DNA from: an uncultured Collinsella sp.
Lineage (GTDB): Bacteria; Actinomycetota; Coriobacteriia; Coriobacteriales; Coriobacteriaceae
Length of the DNA stretch: 64,000 bases
Direction of reading: 5' to 3'
Assembly: GCA_905208635.1 (NCBI GenBank)
Contig: CAJLPX010000007.1
Span: forward strand, 1-64,000
Every line of letters begins with the position of its first letter. Position 1 is the first letter of the stretch. The translations under genes were made by a program, and so were the position numbers. The notes beneath the pieces were generated by a model. It was not told the origin of the DNA. It saw nothing but the letters and a program-made list of their open reading frames with translations, and did no database searches. Below are positions 1-8,332 of this stretch, in pieces.

Positions 1-1151
1 CGCAGATCATCGCCATGCGCTACGGCACCCTGCCCATCGTGCGCGAGACCGGTGGTCTGAAGGACACCGTGATCCCGTATAACGAGTTTACCGGCGAGGG
101 CACAGGCTTCTCGTTTAGTAACTTTAACGGCGACGAGATGGGCGACGCCGTGTTCCGTGCGGCACGCCTGTTCTGGGACAACCGCGATGCCTGGAACCAG
201 CTGGTCACGCAGGCCATGAGCCAGGACTTTAGCTGGACGCGCTCGGCCGACAAGTATCTGGACCTGTACTTCTTTATGCATCCGGAGATTGAGAGGCCAG
301 CGGCTGTTGTCGACGAGCCTGAGGCTGTTGCTGAGCCGGTGGCCGCCGAGGAGCCCAAGGCCGAGGAGAAGTCTGTTGAGGCTGAGCCCGCAAAGGCCGA
401 GCCTGAGGTGAAGGCTGAGGTTGCTCCCAAGGCAGAGGTCGAGGTCAAGCCTGCTGTAAAGCCCGCAGCTAAGAAGACCGCGACTCGTAAGACGACGGCG
501 AAGAAGGCCACGACCACGAAGGCCGCTGCGAGCAAGACCACCGCTGCCAAGACAACGACCGCGCGCAAGCGCACGACCGCCGCTGCCAAGAAGGCCGCCG
601 AACCCGAGGTCGCTCCTGAGGTAAAGGCCGAGATCGCTGAGGCCAAGCCGGCCGCCAAGGCTCCGGCAAAGACCGCTGCCAAGAAGGCGACCACGACCGC
701 CAAGAAGGTAACAGCTGCCAAGAAGACCACGGCAACGAAGTCGACGGCCGCCAAGGCTACTGCGACCAAGGCCGCTCCGAAGGCTGCCACAAAGCCCGCC
801 GTCAAGGTTAAGGAGGCAGCCGCCGAGCCTAAGGCCAAGGCAGCTGTCGAGGCCAAGCCGACCGCCAAGACCACCACGCGCAAGCGCGCAACGACGACGG
901 CCAAGAAGTCCACGACCAAGGCCGCAGCTGCCAAGGCAGAGGCTAAGCCCGCCGCCGTCAAAGAGGAGCCCAAGCCCGAGGCAAAGCCCAAGCCGGCACC
1001 GAAGACCGCTCCGAAGGCTACGGCAAAGGCCGAGCCTAAGGTCGAACCCGCCAAGGAGCCCCCGGTCTCCCCCGCCGCCGCGACCGAGAAAAAAGCGCCG
1101 TCCAAGAAGACGTCCGTCCGCAAGGCAACGGCCACCCGCAAGCGCCGCTAG
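1..1151 (+). CDS. glgA: Glycogen synthase C-terminal part with histone-H1-like tail (5' partial)
   Basis: The gene enters from the left edge; the frame is set by the codon at base 3. The first ~95 residues resemble the end of the second Rossmann domain of bacterial GT5 glycogen synthases (MRYGTLPIVRETGGLKDT, then an FSWTRSADKYLDLY-like end), which transfer glucose from ADP-glucose to a growing alpha-1,4-glucan. After residue ~100 the protein becomes an Ala/Lys/Pro/Thr/Glu-rich low-complexity tail of ~280 residues, first acidic (EPKAEEK-type), then with many AAKKTT and KKATTT units like histone H1 tails. Family members normally end soon after the catalytic domain, so the tail is the odd part. 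Base use is continuous and there is no internal stop, so it looks like a true extension. A GH13-GH77 glucan enzyme lies directly downstream. The catalytic N-terminal half cannot be judged here. Confidence 0.85.
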   Translation, partial: QIIAMRYGTLPIVRETGGLKDTVIPYNEFTGEGTGFSFSNFNGDEMGDAVFRAARLFWDNRDAWNQLVTQAMSQDFSWTRSADKYLDLYFFMHPEIERPAAVVDEPEAVAEPVAAEEPKAEEKSVEAEPAKAEPEVKAEVAPKAEVEVKPAVKPAAKKTATRKTTAKKATTTKAAASKTTAAKTTTARKRTTAAAKKAAEPEVAPEVKAEIAEAKPAAKAPAKTAAKKATTTAKKVTAAKKTTATKSTAAKATATKAAPKAATKPAVKVKEAAAEPKAKAAVEAKPTAKTTTRKRATTTAKKSTTKAAAAKAEAKPAAVKEEPKPEAKPKPAPKTAPKATAKAEPKVEPAKEPPVSPAAATEKKAPSKKTSVRKATATRKRR

Positions 1152-1187
1152 CCCACAGACGATCCAAAACCTCATCAAACCATAAGT

Positions 1188-1214
1188 AAGGGGCGCTCCA
1201 ACCGGGCGCCCCTT
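1188..1214 (+). terminator. Rho-independent-type terminator after glgA
   Basis: A 9-bp perfect stem (AAGGGGCGC / GCGCCCCTT) with an 8-9 nt loop, followed by TCTCTGT, lies 37 bp after the glgA stop. The tail is only weakly T-rich. Confidence 0.7.
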
Positions 1215-1279
1215 CTCTGTGGATAGTTGGTAAAACGATTTTCTAGGACAACCGTTCGCCGATGGTAAACGGATGTTGT

Positions 1280-1308
1280 TTATACAGCCTGTGTACAACA
1301 GATATACT
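1280..1308 (+). promoter_or_regulatory. Tentative promoter for the GH13-GH77 gene
   Basis: TATACT at 1303-1308 is a good -10 candidate. The hexamer 17 bp upstream (TTATAC) is a poor -35. A GGTAAACGG motif at 1264-1272, also seen near the fructose genes, lies just upstream. The remainder of the 218-bp gap before the gene shows no other signal. Confidence 0.3.
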
Positions 1309-1369
1309 TACATCCTGTGCGTAAAGCCCATGGCCAGCAGGCCATGATTCTATTGAACTGGACCGTACT

Positions 1370-4300
1370 ATGAGATTGATACACAACAGCCGCCTGCCGC
1401 AGTTTCGCACTCCGTTTGGCGCTGTGACCACTGGCACTTCCGTTTCGCTCTCGGTGATCTTGGAGGATGCCGACCCCAACCAGGCAACGCTCACCCTGCG
1501 CACTTGGGTCGATGAGATCGGCGAGTCTCGGTATCCCATGACGCATGAAGGCGACGGCATATTTTCCGTAGAGCTTGAGTGTACCGAGCCCTGTCTTATC
1601 TGGTACAGCTTTATCTGCAATATCGAGGGCCAGCCCGAGGTCCGCTTGGGCGCACCGCGGGGTCGCACAGGCGGCGAGGGCGTAACCTACGACTACGCCG
1701 AAGTGCCGTCGTTCCAGGTCACCGTCTACAAGCACCGCGAAGTTCGACCCGAGTGGTACGAGCGCGGCATGGTGTACCAGATCTTCCCCGACCGCTATGC
1801 CCGCGACGAAAACTGGCGCGAGCGCACGCTGGCCGAAGTCGAAAAACCGCGCAACGGAATCCAGCGCCGCATGATCGAGGACTGGAACGAGCCGCCCGTA
1901 TACGAGCGCGCCGAGGACGGCTCCATCAAGACCTGGGACTTCTACGGCGGCTCGCTCAAGGGCATCCAAAATGACCTGCCCCGCATCGCGGAGCTGGGCT
2001 TTACGGCCATCTACCTCAACCCCATCTTTGAGGCCGCGAGCAACCACCGCTACGACACGGCCGATTACACCAAGATCGACCCAATCCTGGGCACCGAGCA
2101 GGACTTTACCGAGCTGTGCCAGGCAGCCGAGAAGCTGGGCATTTCCATCATCCTAGACGGCGTCTTTAACCATACGGGTGACGACTCCATCTATTTCAAC
2201 CGCTATGGCAACTACCCCGGCGTGGGCGCGTGGCAGAGCGAGAATTCGCCGTGGCGCGATGCGTTTTATTTCCACGAGGACGGCTCGTACGACTGCTGGT
2301 GGGGCGTGGGTAACATGCCCGCCATCAATGAGAGCTCCGAGCTGGTACGCGAGCGGCTCCTGGGCAAGGACGGCGTGATCCGTAAATGGCTACGTGCCGG
2401 CGCTCATGGCTGGCGCCTGGACGTCGCTGACGAGCTTTCCGACGACTTCCTGGCCGAGATCAAGAAGGCCGTACTTGACGAAAAGCCTGACGCACTGTTG
2501 CTCGGCGAAGTCTGGGAAGACGCCTCCAACAAGATTAGCTACGGCCATCTGCGTCGCTATCTACAGGGCTCCGAGTTGGACTCTGCTATGGATTACCCCT
2601 TCCGCGACATGGTCATCGGCTTTTTGATGGGCTACAAGAACGCCTACCAGGCAGCCGAGGATATCGAAACCCTGCGCGAGAACTATCCCCGTGAGGCCCT
2701 GTCCTGCGCACTTAATCTGCTTTCGAGCCACGACCGTCCGCGCATTATCTCGGTGCTCGGCGGCGGCCCCGACGAGTCGCAGCTGCCCGAGTGCGAGCGC
2801 AGCAAATGGCGCCTGGACGAGAACTCGATGGGCCTAGCCAAGAGCCGTTTTTGGCTCGCCACGCTCATGCAGATGACCTTCCCCGGCGTGCCTTCGATCT
2901 ACTACGGCGACGAATACGGCCTGGAGGGTCTAACCGATCCGGGCAACCGCCGCACCCTGCCGACCAAGGACCAACTGCACGACTTCGACACGCTGGCTAT
3001 TGTCAAAAACGCCTCCGCCGTACGCCGCGCACTGCCGTTTATGATCGACGGCGAGATCAAGGCCTTCGCGCTCAACGACGAGGTGCTGGCATACAACCGC
3101 ACGGGCAAGGATGGCGAGTCCGCGACGGTTATCATCAACCGCAGCCTGCGCAATTCGCATCGCGTGACCATTCCAGCGCTCGGCGAATGCGCGAGCGATG
3201 TGATTAGCGGTCACGAGTGCGAGATCCACAACGGTACGGTCACGCTCGATCTGTATCCGCTGGGCTCGTCGATTATCTATCACCATGCAGAGCAGCGCCT
3301 GCAGGAGCCGCTCGATCACGGCGCGGGTGTTGTGTGCCATATCACCTCGGTGCCCACCGACGACGGCAAGCCCGGTACAATCGGCGCGCCCACGCGTCGC
3401 TTTATCGACCATCTGGCCGCCATGGGCATGCGCTACTGGCAGGTTCTCCCCGTCAACCCCACGGACTTCTTCCGCTCTCCTTACGCCGGTCCTTCGGCCT
3501 TTGCAGGCAATATCGACCTACTGCCCGAGAGCCACGAGGAGCTTGCCGCCGACTTTGAGACTTGGAAGGCCCGCGGCGGCGAGGATGCCGATCCGCTGTA
3601 CACCGCGTTTAAACATCGAAATGCCGATTGGCTCGAGAAATACTGCGTCTACATGGCCGTTAAGAAGTACTTTGAGGGCGAGTCGCGCCACGATTGGCCG
3701 GCAGATGTCGCGCGCTACAACGAGCATCTGATCGACGACAAGCGCTTCCACGACGAGGCCGAGCTTCAGGCGTACATGCAGTACCGCTTTGACCTGGCTT
3801 GGTGCGAGCTCATGAACTATGCACACAAGAAGGGCATCGAGGTCATCGGCGATATTCCTATGTACGTGTCCGACGATTCGGCAGATGCGTGGAGCGAACC
3901 CGAGAACTTCTGGCTGTCCGATACCGGCAAGGCAATCGAGATCTCCGGTGCGCCACCCGACAACTTTGCACCCGAGGGTCAGGTGTGGGGCAACCCGACG
4001 TTCCGCTGGGACCACATGAAGCAGAACGGCTATAGCTGGTGGATGGATCGCCTGCGTCGCGCGTTCTCGCTCTACGACCGCGTGCGTCTGGATCACTTCC
4101 TGGGATTCCACAGCTACTTTAGCATTCCCGCCGGCAAGGCCTGCGCCGACGGCCGCTGGCTTGCGGGTCCGGGCAAGGACCTGTTCCAGACCGCCTATGA
4201 CGAGCTGGGGCCGCTCAACTTTATCGCCGAGGACCTGGGCTACCTGACGCCCGGCGTTCGCGCCATGGCTTCGACTTGCGGCTTCCCCGGTATGGACGTA

Positions 4301-4660
4301 CTGGAGTTTAGCGATTACGACGTTCGTTGCGGCGTGCACCCTACGCCCGGCAAGATCCTGTACACATCGACGCATGACACGTCGACGCTCGCGGGTTGGT
4401 GCACGCGCTCCTTTGCGGGCGGCGACGAGCCGAGCGGTGTTGAGGTGGCAGCCAAGCTGATGAGCGACGCGCTGACAAGCGACGCCCCCCTGGTGATGAT
4501 GCCGCTGCAGGACGTGCTGGGGCTTGGCGACGACACGCGCATGAACGTACCGGGCGTGGCCACGGGCAACTGGACCTGGCAGGCTGACGAGGCCGACGTT
4601 GCGGCCGCTGAGGGCAAAACCGCACAGCTCCTGCGCAACACGCATAGATTCTGGGGCTAA
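1370..4660 (+). CDS. malQ: Fused GH13 alpha-glucan hydrolase / GH77 4-alpha-glucanotransferase
   Basis: This 1096-residue protein joins two glucan-active enzymes. Residues ~1-125 look like a beta-sandwich N-domain of neopullulanase-like GH13 enzymes. The GH13 barrel follows with DGVFNHTG (~263), nucleophile Asp in GWRLDVAD (~351), acid Glu in LGEVWED (~380) and SSHD (~455). From ~645 a complete amylomaltase domain follows, with Asp in VRLDHF (~908), FIAEDLG (~954) and STHDTS (~1003). All expected catalytic acids are present in both halves. The enzyme should debranch or hydrolyse maltooligosaccharides and disproportionate the products, fitting glycogen or starch metabolism next to glgA. It lacks a signal peptide, so it is probably cytoplasmic. 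The start is supported by homology length rather than by a clear ribosome-binding site. The gene symbol refers to the C-terminal half. Confidence 0.9.
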   Translation: MRLIHNSRLPQFRTPFGAVTTGTSVSLSVILEDADPNQATLTLRTWVDEIGESRYPMTHEGDGIFSVELECTEPCLIWYSFICNIEGQPEVRLGAPRGRTGGEGVTYDYAEVPSFQVTVYKHREVRPEWYERGMVYQIFPDRYARDENWRERTLAEVEKPRNGIQRRMIEDWNEPPVYERAEDGSIKTWDFYGGSLKGIQNDLPRIAELGFTAIYLNPIFEAASNHRYDTADYTKIDPILGTEQDFTELCQAAEKLGISIILDGVFNHTGDDSIYFNRYGNYPGVGAWQSENSPWRDAFYFHEDGSYDCWWGVGNMPAINESSELVRERLLGKDGVIRKWLRAGAHGWRLDVADELSDDFLAEIKKAVLDEKPDALLLGEVWEDASNKISYGHLRRYLQGSELDSAMDYPFRDMVIGFLMGYKNAYQAAEDIETLRENYPREALSCALNLLSSHDRPRIISVLGGGPDESQLPECERSKWRLDENSMGLAKSRFWLATLMQMTFPGVPSIYYGDEYGLEGLTDPGNRRTLPTKDQLHDFDTLAIVKNASAVRRALPFMIDGEIKAFALNDEVLAYNRTGKDGESATVIINRSLRNSHRVTIPALGECASDVISGHECEIHNGTVTLDLYPLGSSIIYHHAEQRLQEPLDHGAGVVCHITSVPTDDGKPGTIGAPTRRFIDHLAAMGMRYWQVLPVNPTDFFRSPYAGPSAFAGNIDLLPESHEELAADFETWKARGGEDADPLYTAFKHRNADWLEKYCVYMAVKKYFEGESRHDWPADVARYNEHLIDDKRFHDEAELQAYMQYRFDLAWCELMNYAHKKGIEVIGDIPMYVSDDSADAWSEPENFWLSDTGKAIEISGAPPDNFAPEGQVWGNPTFRWDHMKQNGYSWWMDRLRRAFSLYDRVRLDHFLGFHSYFSIPAGKACADGRWLAGPGKDLFQTAYDELGPLNFIAEDLGYLTPGVRAMASTCGFPGMDVLEFSDYDVRCGVHPTPGKILYTSTHDTSTLAGWCTRSFAGGDEPSGVEVAAKLMSDALTSDAPLVMMPLQDVLGLGDDTRMNVPGVATGNWTWQADEADVAAAEGKTAQLLRNTHRFWG

Positions 4661-4710
4661 GCGTGATAAAACGCCCGATATAGGGTACAGTTACAGACGT
4701 TTGAATTTAT

Positions 4711-4736
4711 GCGGGCAGAGTGATCTGCCCGCTTTG
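4711..4736 (+). terminator. Hairpin between the GH13-GH77 gene and the zinc-ribbon gene
   Basis: GCGGGCAG / CTGCCCGC, an 8-bp perfect stem with a 6-nt loop, is followed by TTTGTG. It ends 18 bp before the next ATG, so it may be a terminator for the upstream gene or a leader structure of the downstream one. Confidence 0.55.
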
Positions 4737-4754
4737 TGCTGAAAAGGAAGTATT

Positions 4755-4991
4755 ATGGCGCGCTACGATTACAAGTGCTCGAGCTGCGGCAACGTGTTTG
4801 AGGTTGAGCATCCCATGTCCGAGAGTCCCGAGGTCGTGTGCCCCAGCTGCGGCGCTCCGGCATCCAAGACGTTCTCGGCCAGCGGCATCAAGTTCGACGG
4901 CAGCGGTTTCTACAACACCGACCAGCGCAGCGGCGGCTCCAGCACCAGCGCCACCAGCGGCTGCTGCGCCAACTGCCCGCACAGCCACTAG
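4755..4991 (+). CDS. FmdB-family zinc-ribbon protein
   Basis: This 78-residue protein starts with ARYDYKCSSCG and has a second CPSCG knuckle at ~32-36, the N-terminal CxxC...CxxC zinc ribbon of the FmdB/CxxC_CxxC_SSSS family. The Ser/Gly-rich C-terminus carries extra cysteines (SGCCANCPHSH) that could form another metal site. AAAAGGAAG lies just upstream of the ATG. The family is widespread; roles in amidase gene regulation have been proposed but the molecular function is unknown. It is flanked by hairpins on both sides and is probably monocistronic. Confidence 0.85.
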   Translation: MARYDYKCSSCGNVFEVEHPMSESPEVVCPSCGAPASKTFSASGIKFDGSGFYNTDQRSGGSSTSATSGCCANCPHSH

Positions 4992-4998
4992 AAACAAC

Positions 4999-5036
4999 GC
5001 GGCCCCGCGATCAACACCGATCGCGGGGCCGCTTCT
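4999..5036 (+). terminator. Strong terminator after the zinc-ribbon gene
   Basis: A 14-bp perfect stem (4999-5012 / 5019-5032) with a 6-nt loop is followed by TTCTTT. It could also act for the convergent rsmB transcript. Confidence 0.85.
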
Positions 5037-5060
5037 TTAGCTAACCAGGTTTCCTTATGA

Positions 5061-5125
5061 GTTGCGGTGGAATAAGGACTATTTGGCGGGTAGAAGCGGC
5101 TTTTCAATCCCTATTTCACCGCAAC
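5061..5125. repeat. Palindromic repeat, family A, copy 1
   Basis: Imperfect inverted repeat. The left arm begins GTTGCGGTGGAATAAGGACT, the right arm ends ATTTCACCGCAAC, and the loop is ~27 nt. The same arm sequence recurs at 21252 and 52666. It lies just downstream of the rsmB stop codon. Confidence 0.85.
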
Positions 5126-5132
5126 TTAGTAG

Positions 5133-6533
5133 TTACTTACGGACTAGTCTGGCGCAGAAGTGGCCGTCGTAGGAATCGGCGTTTACGGGAACGCTTTGGA
5201 AGAGGCCTCGATCGTTCTGGCGTACGGAGACGAGCTTCTTGGCCTGCTCGAAGTCGGGCAGTTGCAGAATCTGTGCCTCGGAAAGCGGCGCCACGCTAAA
5301 GCCGGCACCCTCGGGAGAAGCAAGGAACGCGTCCACAACCTGCGTGTTCTCTTCATCAAAAACCGAGCAGGTGGCATAGATAAGCTCACCGCCGGCAGCC
5401 ACGCGCGCGGCGGCTTCCTTGAGCATCGTCAGCTGCAGTTTGGGCAGCTCAACCGCCACATCCTTTTCGGTCAGGCGCCACGGGATCTCGGGATGACGAC
5501 GCATGGTTCCGGTGCCAGAGCACGGTGCATCGATAAAGACCGTGTCGAACTTAACCGGCTTGCCAAGCATGGCATCAAACGATGTGAGCACCTCATCAAG
5601 CTCGCACGCATCACCCGAAACCGTACGAACGCCCTGAATACCGGCCTTATGCAGGCGAGCGAGATTCAGATCGCACTTGCGATCATGAAGATCGAGCGCC
5701 GTATGCTGACGCTCATATCCCGCGCGCTTGGCCTGGCACATCATCACATAGGTCTTGGTGCCACGACCGGCACCAATTTCAAGGCAGCTTCCAGGGCGAG
5801 TGGCAGCTGTGGCGATGAGCTGGGCGTTGAGATCAGATGCCACCGCGGCAGCACGCTCAAACACACCCGAAGCAACGGCAACCTGGGCATCAACCGGGGC
5901 ATGGCAGCCCGGGAAGACAGGCGCGACGAGCTGCGAGATATACGGATCGAGCTTAGTCGCAAAGGCGTTCTCATGCAGGGCCAGCGGTGCGGGGGCCAGA
6001 TTGCCGGCAAAGTTCAGCGCGCCCTCGGGCGTATCGAACGAGGCCATAATGCGAGCGCACAGCCAGAGCGGCAGGCCCATCAGGCGAGATAGGCGAACCA
6101 AGCGGCGCTCGGACTCATCGGCATTGGCTGCGGTGGCAAAGTCCTCAACATTGTCAGCAACCTTATGCAGCACGGCGTTCGCCAGACCGGCAGCGGACTT
6201 GGCACCACTGCGAACGAGCTCAACACCCTGACTTCCGGCGACGCGGCCAGGCGTATGCAAATAGAGCATCTCGAAGGCCGAGATACGAAGCGCCATGCGA
6301 ACACGCGGCGCAACCTTTTTAGGCTTATCAAGAAACTGGTCGAGCAGCTCGTCTAAAATACCCTGCGTGGCGGCCACGCCCAGCGCCAAGCGGGCGGCAA
6401 AAGCGGAATCGCGCTGGTCAATAGCCTTGGCCGATGCGCGAGAAGACAGCACGTCACGCGCATAGATACCGCGGCGATCGGCCTCCATTAGCACATCGAG
6501 CGCAAGCTTGCGCGCGGGAGACAGCTTGCTCAT
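5133..6533 (-). CDS. rsmB: 16S rRNA (cytosine-967-C5)-methyltransferase
   Basis: A 466-residue protein with an N-terminal NusB-like RNA-binding domain (~1-145) and a C-terminal SAM-dependent methyltransferase domain. Visible motifs are LEIGAGRGTKT (SAM binding), IDAPCSGTGTMRR (motif IV) and YATCSVFDEEN with the second catalytic Cys, as in RsmB/Sun proteins. It methylates C967 of 16S rRNA. The frame is open 16 codons further upstream, but the ATG at 6533 is preferred: it overlaps the fmt stop by 4 nt (ATGA) and begins MSKLSPARKLALDVL, as usual for the family. It is the last gene of the priA-def-fmt-rsmB run. Confidence 0.93.
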   Translation of the reverse strand: MSKLSPARKLALDVLMEADRRGIYARDVLSSRASAKAIDQRDSAFAARLALGVAATQGILDELLDQFLDKPKKVAPRVRMALRISAFEMLYLHTPGRVAGSQGVELVRSGAKSAAGLANAVLHKVADNVEDFATAANADESERRLVRLSRLMGLPLWLCARIMASFDTPEGALNFAGNLAPAPLALHENAFATKLDPYISQLVAPVFPGCHAPVDAQVAVASGVFERAAAVASDLNAQLIATAATRPGSCLEIGAGRGTKTYVMMCQAKRAGYERQHTALDLHDRKCDLNLARLHKAGIQGVRTVSGDACELDEVLTSFDAMLGKPVKFDTVFIDAPCSGTGTMRRHPEIPWRLTEKDVAVELPKLQLTMLKEAAARVAAGGELIYATCSVFDEENTQVVDAFLASPEGAGFSVAPLSEAQILQLPDFEQAKKLVSVRQNDRGLFQSVPVNADSYDGHFCARLVRK

Positions 6534-7450
6534 GACAAAACACCCCACGAAAGATCGGCGCCCTGCAGGCCGGCTGCCCAAGCAGAAGCAGCCATAGCAC
6601 GCTTGCCGTCGGGCTTAACCTCGAGCAACTCAACCGTGCCATCGGAAAGACCAAGGTAAACACGCTTAGCCTTAACGAGAACCTGACCCTCGCCAAGCGA
6701 CACGTCAGCCGCCACAGCATCGAGCACGCGCACGGTCTTACCGGCAATCACGCAACGAGCAGGCGCGGTATCGGACGAAGCCAGCACATGACGTACGCAA
6801 TCGAGCGCCGCCATTTGCGGATCCAGGCGCATCTCCTGCTTAGAAATCTTAGCGGCATGAGTGACGAGCGACTCATCCTGTTCAGTCCAAACAGCGGTGC
6901 CATCGGCAAGAGAAGGAAGCGTATCGGCAAGCAGTTTACCGCCAAGCTCACCAAGCTCCATGGTCAGCACCTCAGCATGCTTACCGGCAACCGACGTAGA
7001 CGCCTGGGCACAATAAGCGCCGGTATCCACGCCATGCCCGATGCGCATGATAGAAACGCCAGCAATCTCATCACCAGCGAGAATCGCACGTTGAATAGGA
7101 GCAGCCCCACGCCAACGAGGCAGCAAGGACGCATGAACATTCACAATACCAAGCGGCGCCATATGCAGCACCTCATCCGGCAAAATGCAACCATAAGAAG
7201 CCACACAGAAAATATCGGCTTGCGCAGCTTGGAGCGCCTCAACAACCTCAGGCGTCATACGATTAGCCTCGACAACGGGCAACCCCAGCTCAAGCGCGCG
7301 AGCCTTAACAGGAGACGGCTCCAGCTTCTTACCACGCCCACGAACAGCATCGGGACGAGTAACAACAAGCGCAATCTCATTCCCAGCCTCAACAAGCGAA
7401 GTCAGCGACGGAACAGCAAAGTCGGGCGTGCCCATAAACACAATACGCAT
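6530..7450 (-). CDS. fmt: Methionyl-tRNA formyltransferase
   Basis: A 306-residue protein of normal family length. It begins MRIVFMGTPDFAVPSL and contains the formyl-transfer motif HASLLPRWRGAAPIQ (~110-124) and GVDTGAY. It formylates initiator Met-tRNA from 10-formyl-THF in the cytoplasm. The start is preceded by GAGAGGAGACGATCTTT, a good ribosome-binding site. It is translationally coupled to rsmB and follows def, the deformylase that reverses its action on nascent proteins; the pairing is common. Confidence 0.95.
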   Translation of the reverse strand: MRIVFMGTPDFAVPSLTSLVEAGNEIALVVTRPDAVRGRGKKLEPSPVKARALELGLPVVEANRMTPEVVEALQAAQADIFCVASYGCILPDEVLHMAPLGIVNVHASLLPRWRGAAPIQRAILAGDEIAGVSIMRIGHGVDTGAYCAQASTSVAGKHAEVLTMELGELGGKLLADTLPSLADGTAVWTEQDESLVTHAAKISKQEMRLDPQMAALDCVRHVLASSDTAPARCVIAGKTVRVLDAVAADVSLGEGQVLVKAKRVYLGLSDGTVELLEVKPDGKRAMAASAWAAGLQGADLSWGVLS

Positions 7451-7737
7451 AAAGATCGTCTCCTCTCAACTAAAGCCGAGACGGCTAGAAAGAGCAGCGG
7501 AAAGCCAAGTACCCAGCCCATCCGCAATAACAATTCAACAAGAACAAATATACCCAAAACCAAAGAAAGAGCCGCAATAAAAGCAGCTCTCTCAACAAAG
7601 CACCTATCAGCGAAGACGCCCCTCCCTGGCCCGACGGCACCCGGGCGAACCGAGCCAAGAACAAGTAGTCCCTGGGGCTGGCCGCCTATATATCGTCCCG
7701 CGCGCAGTTTCGCAGCAAAGCGAGAATGTTTGAGCAC
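7402..7737 (-). CDS. Doubtful small membrane-protein ORF between def and fmt
   Basis: This 111-codon frame covers most of the 327-bp gap between def and fmt and overlaps the fmt start by 49 bp. Its middle encodes two hydrophobic stretches (AAFIAALSLVLGIFVLVELLL and WVLGFPLLFLAVSALV-like), so a two-helix membrane protein is conceivable. Against it, the first ~30 codons lie inside a palindromic repeat, codons in the hydrophobic part are T-ended unlike neighbours, and no ribosome-binding site decides a start. I do not recognise a family. Confidence 0.22.
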   Translation of the reverse strand: MLKHSRFAAKLRAGRYIGGQPQGLLVLGSVRPGAVGPGRGVFADRCFVERAAFIAALSLVLGIFVLVELLLRMGWVLGFPLLFLAVSALVERRRSLCVLCLWARPTLLFRR

Positions 7738-7769
7738 GGGGTGATATATAGGCGGCCAGCCCCAGGGAC
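7668..7769. repeat. Long palindrome with 27-bp perfect arms (element C)
   Basis: The left arm 7668-7694 (begins GTCCCTGGGGCTGGCC) and right arm 7743-7769 are exact reverse complements, separated by a 48-nt loop. The arms are GC-rich, then TATATATC. It ends 9 bp before the def stop codon. Arm and loop are unlike the other repeats in this window. Confidence 0.9.
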
Positions 7770-7777
7770 GGACGACT

Positions 7778-8314
7778 TTATTCCGTCTCGCCCGGTCGAG
7801 CGCCGCGGGCCAGGGCGTCTTGGTACTCCTTGACTGCCTTAATCCTCTGCATCGGCTTCAGTCGCTCGAACATGGTGTTGCCGTGCAGGTGATCGATCTC
7901 GTGCTGCAGGCACACGCAGAACAGGTCGCCCGTAGCCTCGTAGCGAATCAGGTTTGCGTCCAAGTCGTACGCCTCGACGACGACATGGTCGGGACGCTCG
8001 ATCTCGCAGCTAATGCCAGGGATGGACAGGCAGCCCTCGCTAAACGGCACCAGATGGTCGCTCTGCTCAACAATGACAGGGTTGATGAGCACGTACGGGT
8101 CGTAGTCGTTCTTGTCGCTGTAGTCGCAGTCAATGGTGACGAGCTGAATAAGCTCGCCGATCTGCGGAGCAGCCAGGCCGCAACCGCCGTTGTCGAACAT
8201 CATCTTCTTCATCTTCTCGGCAAGCGACTCGATCGCTGGGGTGATCTCCTCGATGACGGCGCACTCCTGACGCAGGCGAGGGTCGGGCGACAGTACGATT
8301 CCGTTGGCTTCCAT
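7778..8314 (-). CDS. def: Peptide deformylase
   Basis: A 178-residue protein with the three deformylase motifs: GCGLAAPQIG (~46), EGCLSIPG (~93) and QHEIDHLHG (~137). The Cys and two His residues hold the catalytic metal. It removes the formyl group from N-terminal Met of new proteins. Two in-frame ATG codons exist at 8320 and 8314; the second is chosen because the AAAGGA site touches the first but sits 5 nt from the second. It starts 18 bp after priA stops, suggesting co-transcription. Confidence 0.94.
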   Translation of the reverse strand: MEANGIVLSPDPRLRQECAVIEEITPAIESLAEKMKKMMFDNGGCGLAAPQIGELIQLVTIDCDYSDKNDYDPYVLINPVIVEQSDHLVPFSEGCLSIPGISCEIERPDHVVVEAYDLDANLIRYEATGDLFCVCLQHEIDHLHGNTMFERLKPMQRIKAVKEYQDALARGARPGETE

Positions 8315-8332
8315 GGCCATCCTTTCGGGTTG

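Noticed and set aside
20..1141. 373-codon minus-strand frame opposite the glgA tail
   Set aside because: Antisense of the Lys/Ala-rich tail, giving an Ala/Val/Phe repeat that looks hydrophobic only by codon complement; no start or ribosome-binding support.
6788..7744. 318-codon plus-strand frame opposite fmt
   Set aside because: Antisense to fmt and through the palindromic element; Arg/Asn/Thr-rich without domain.
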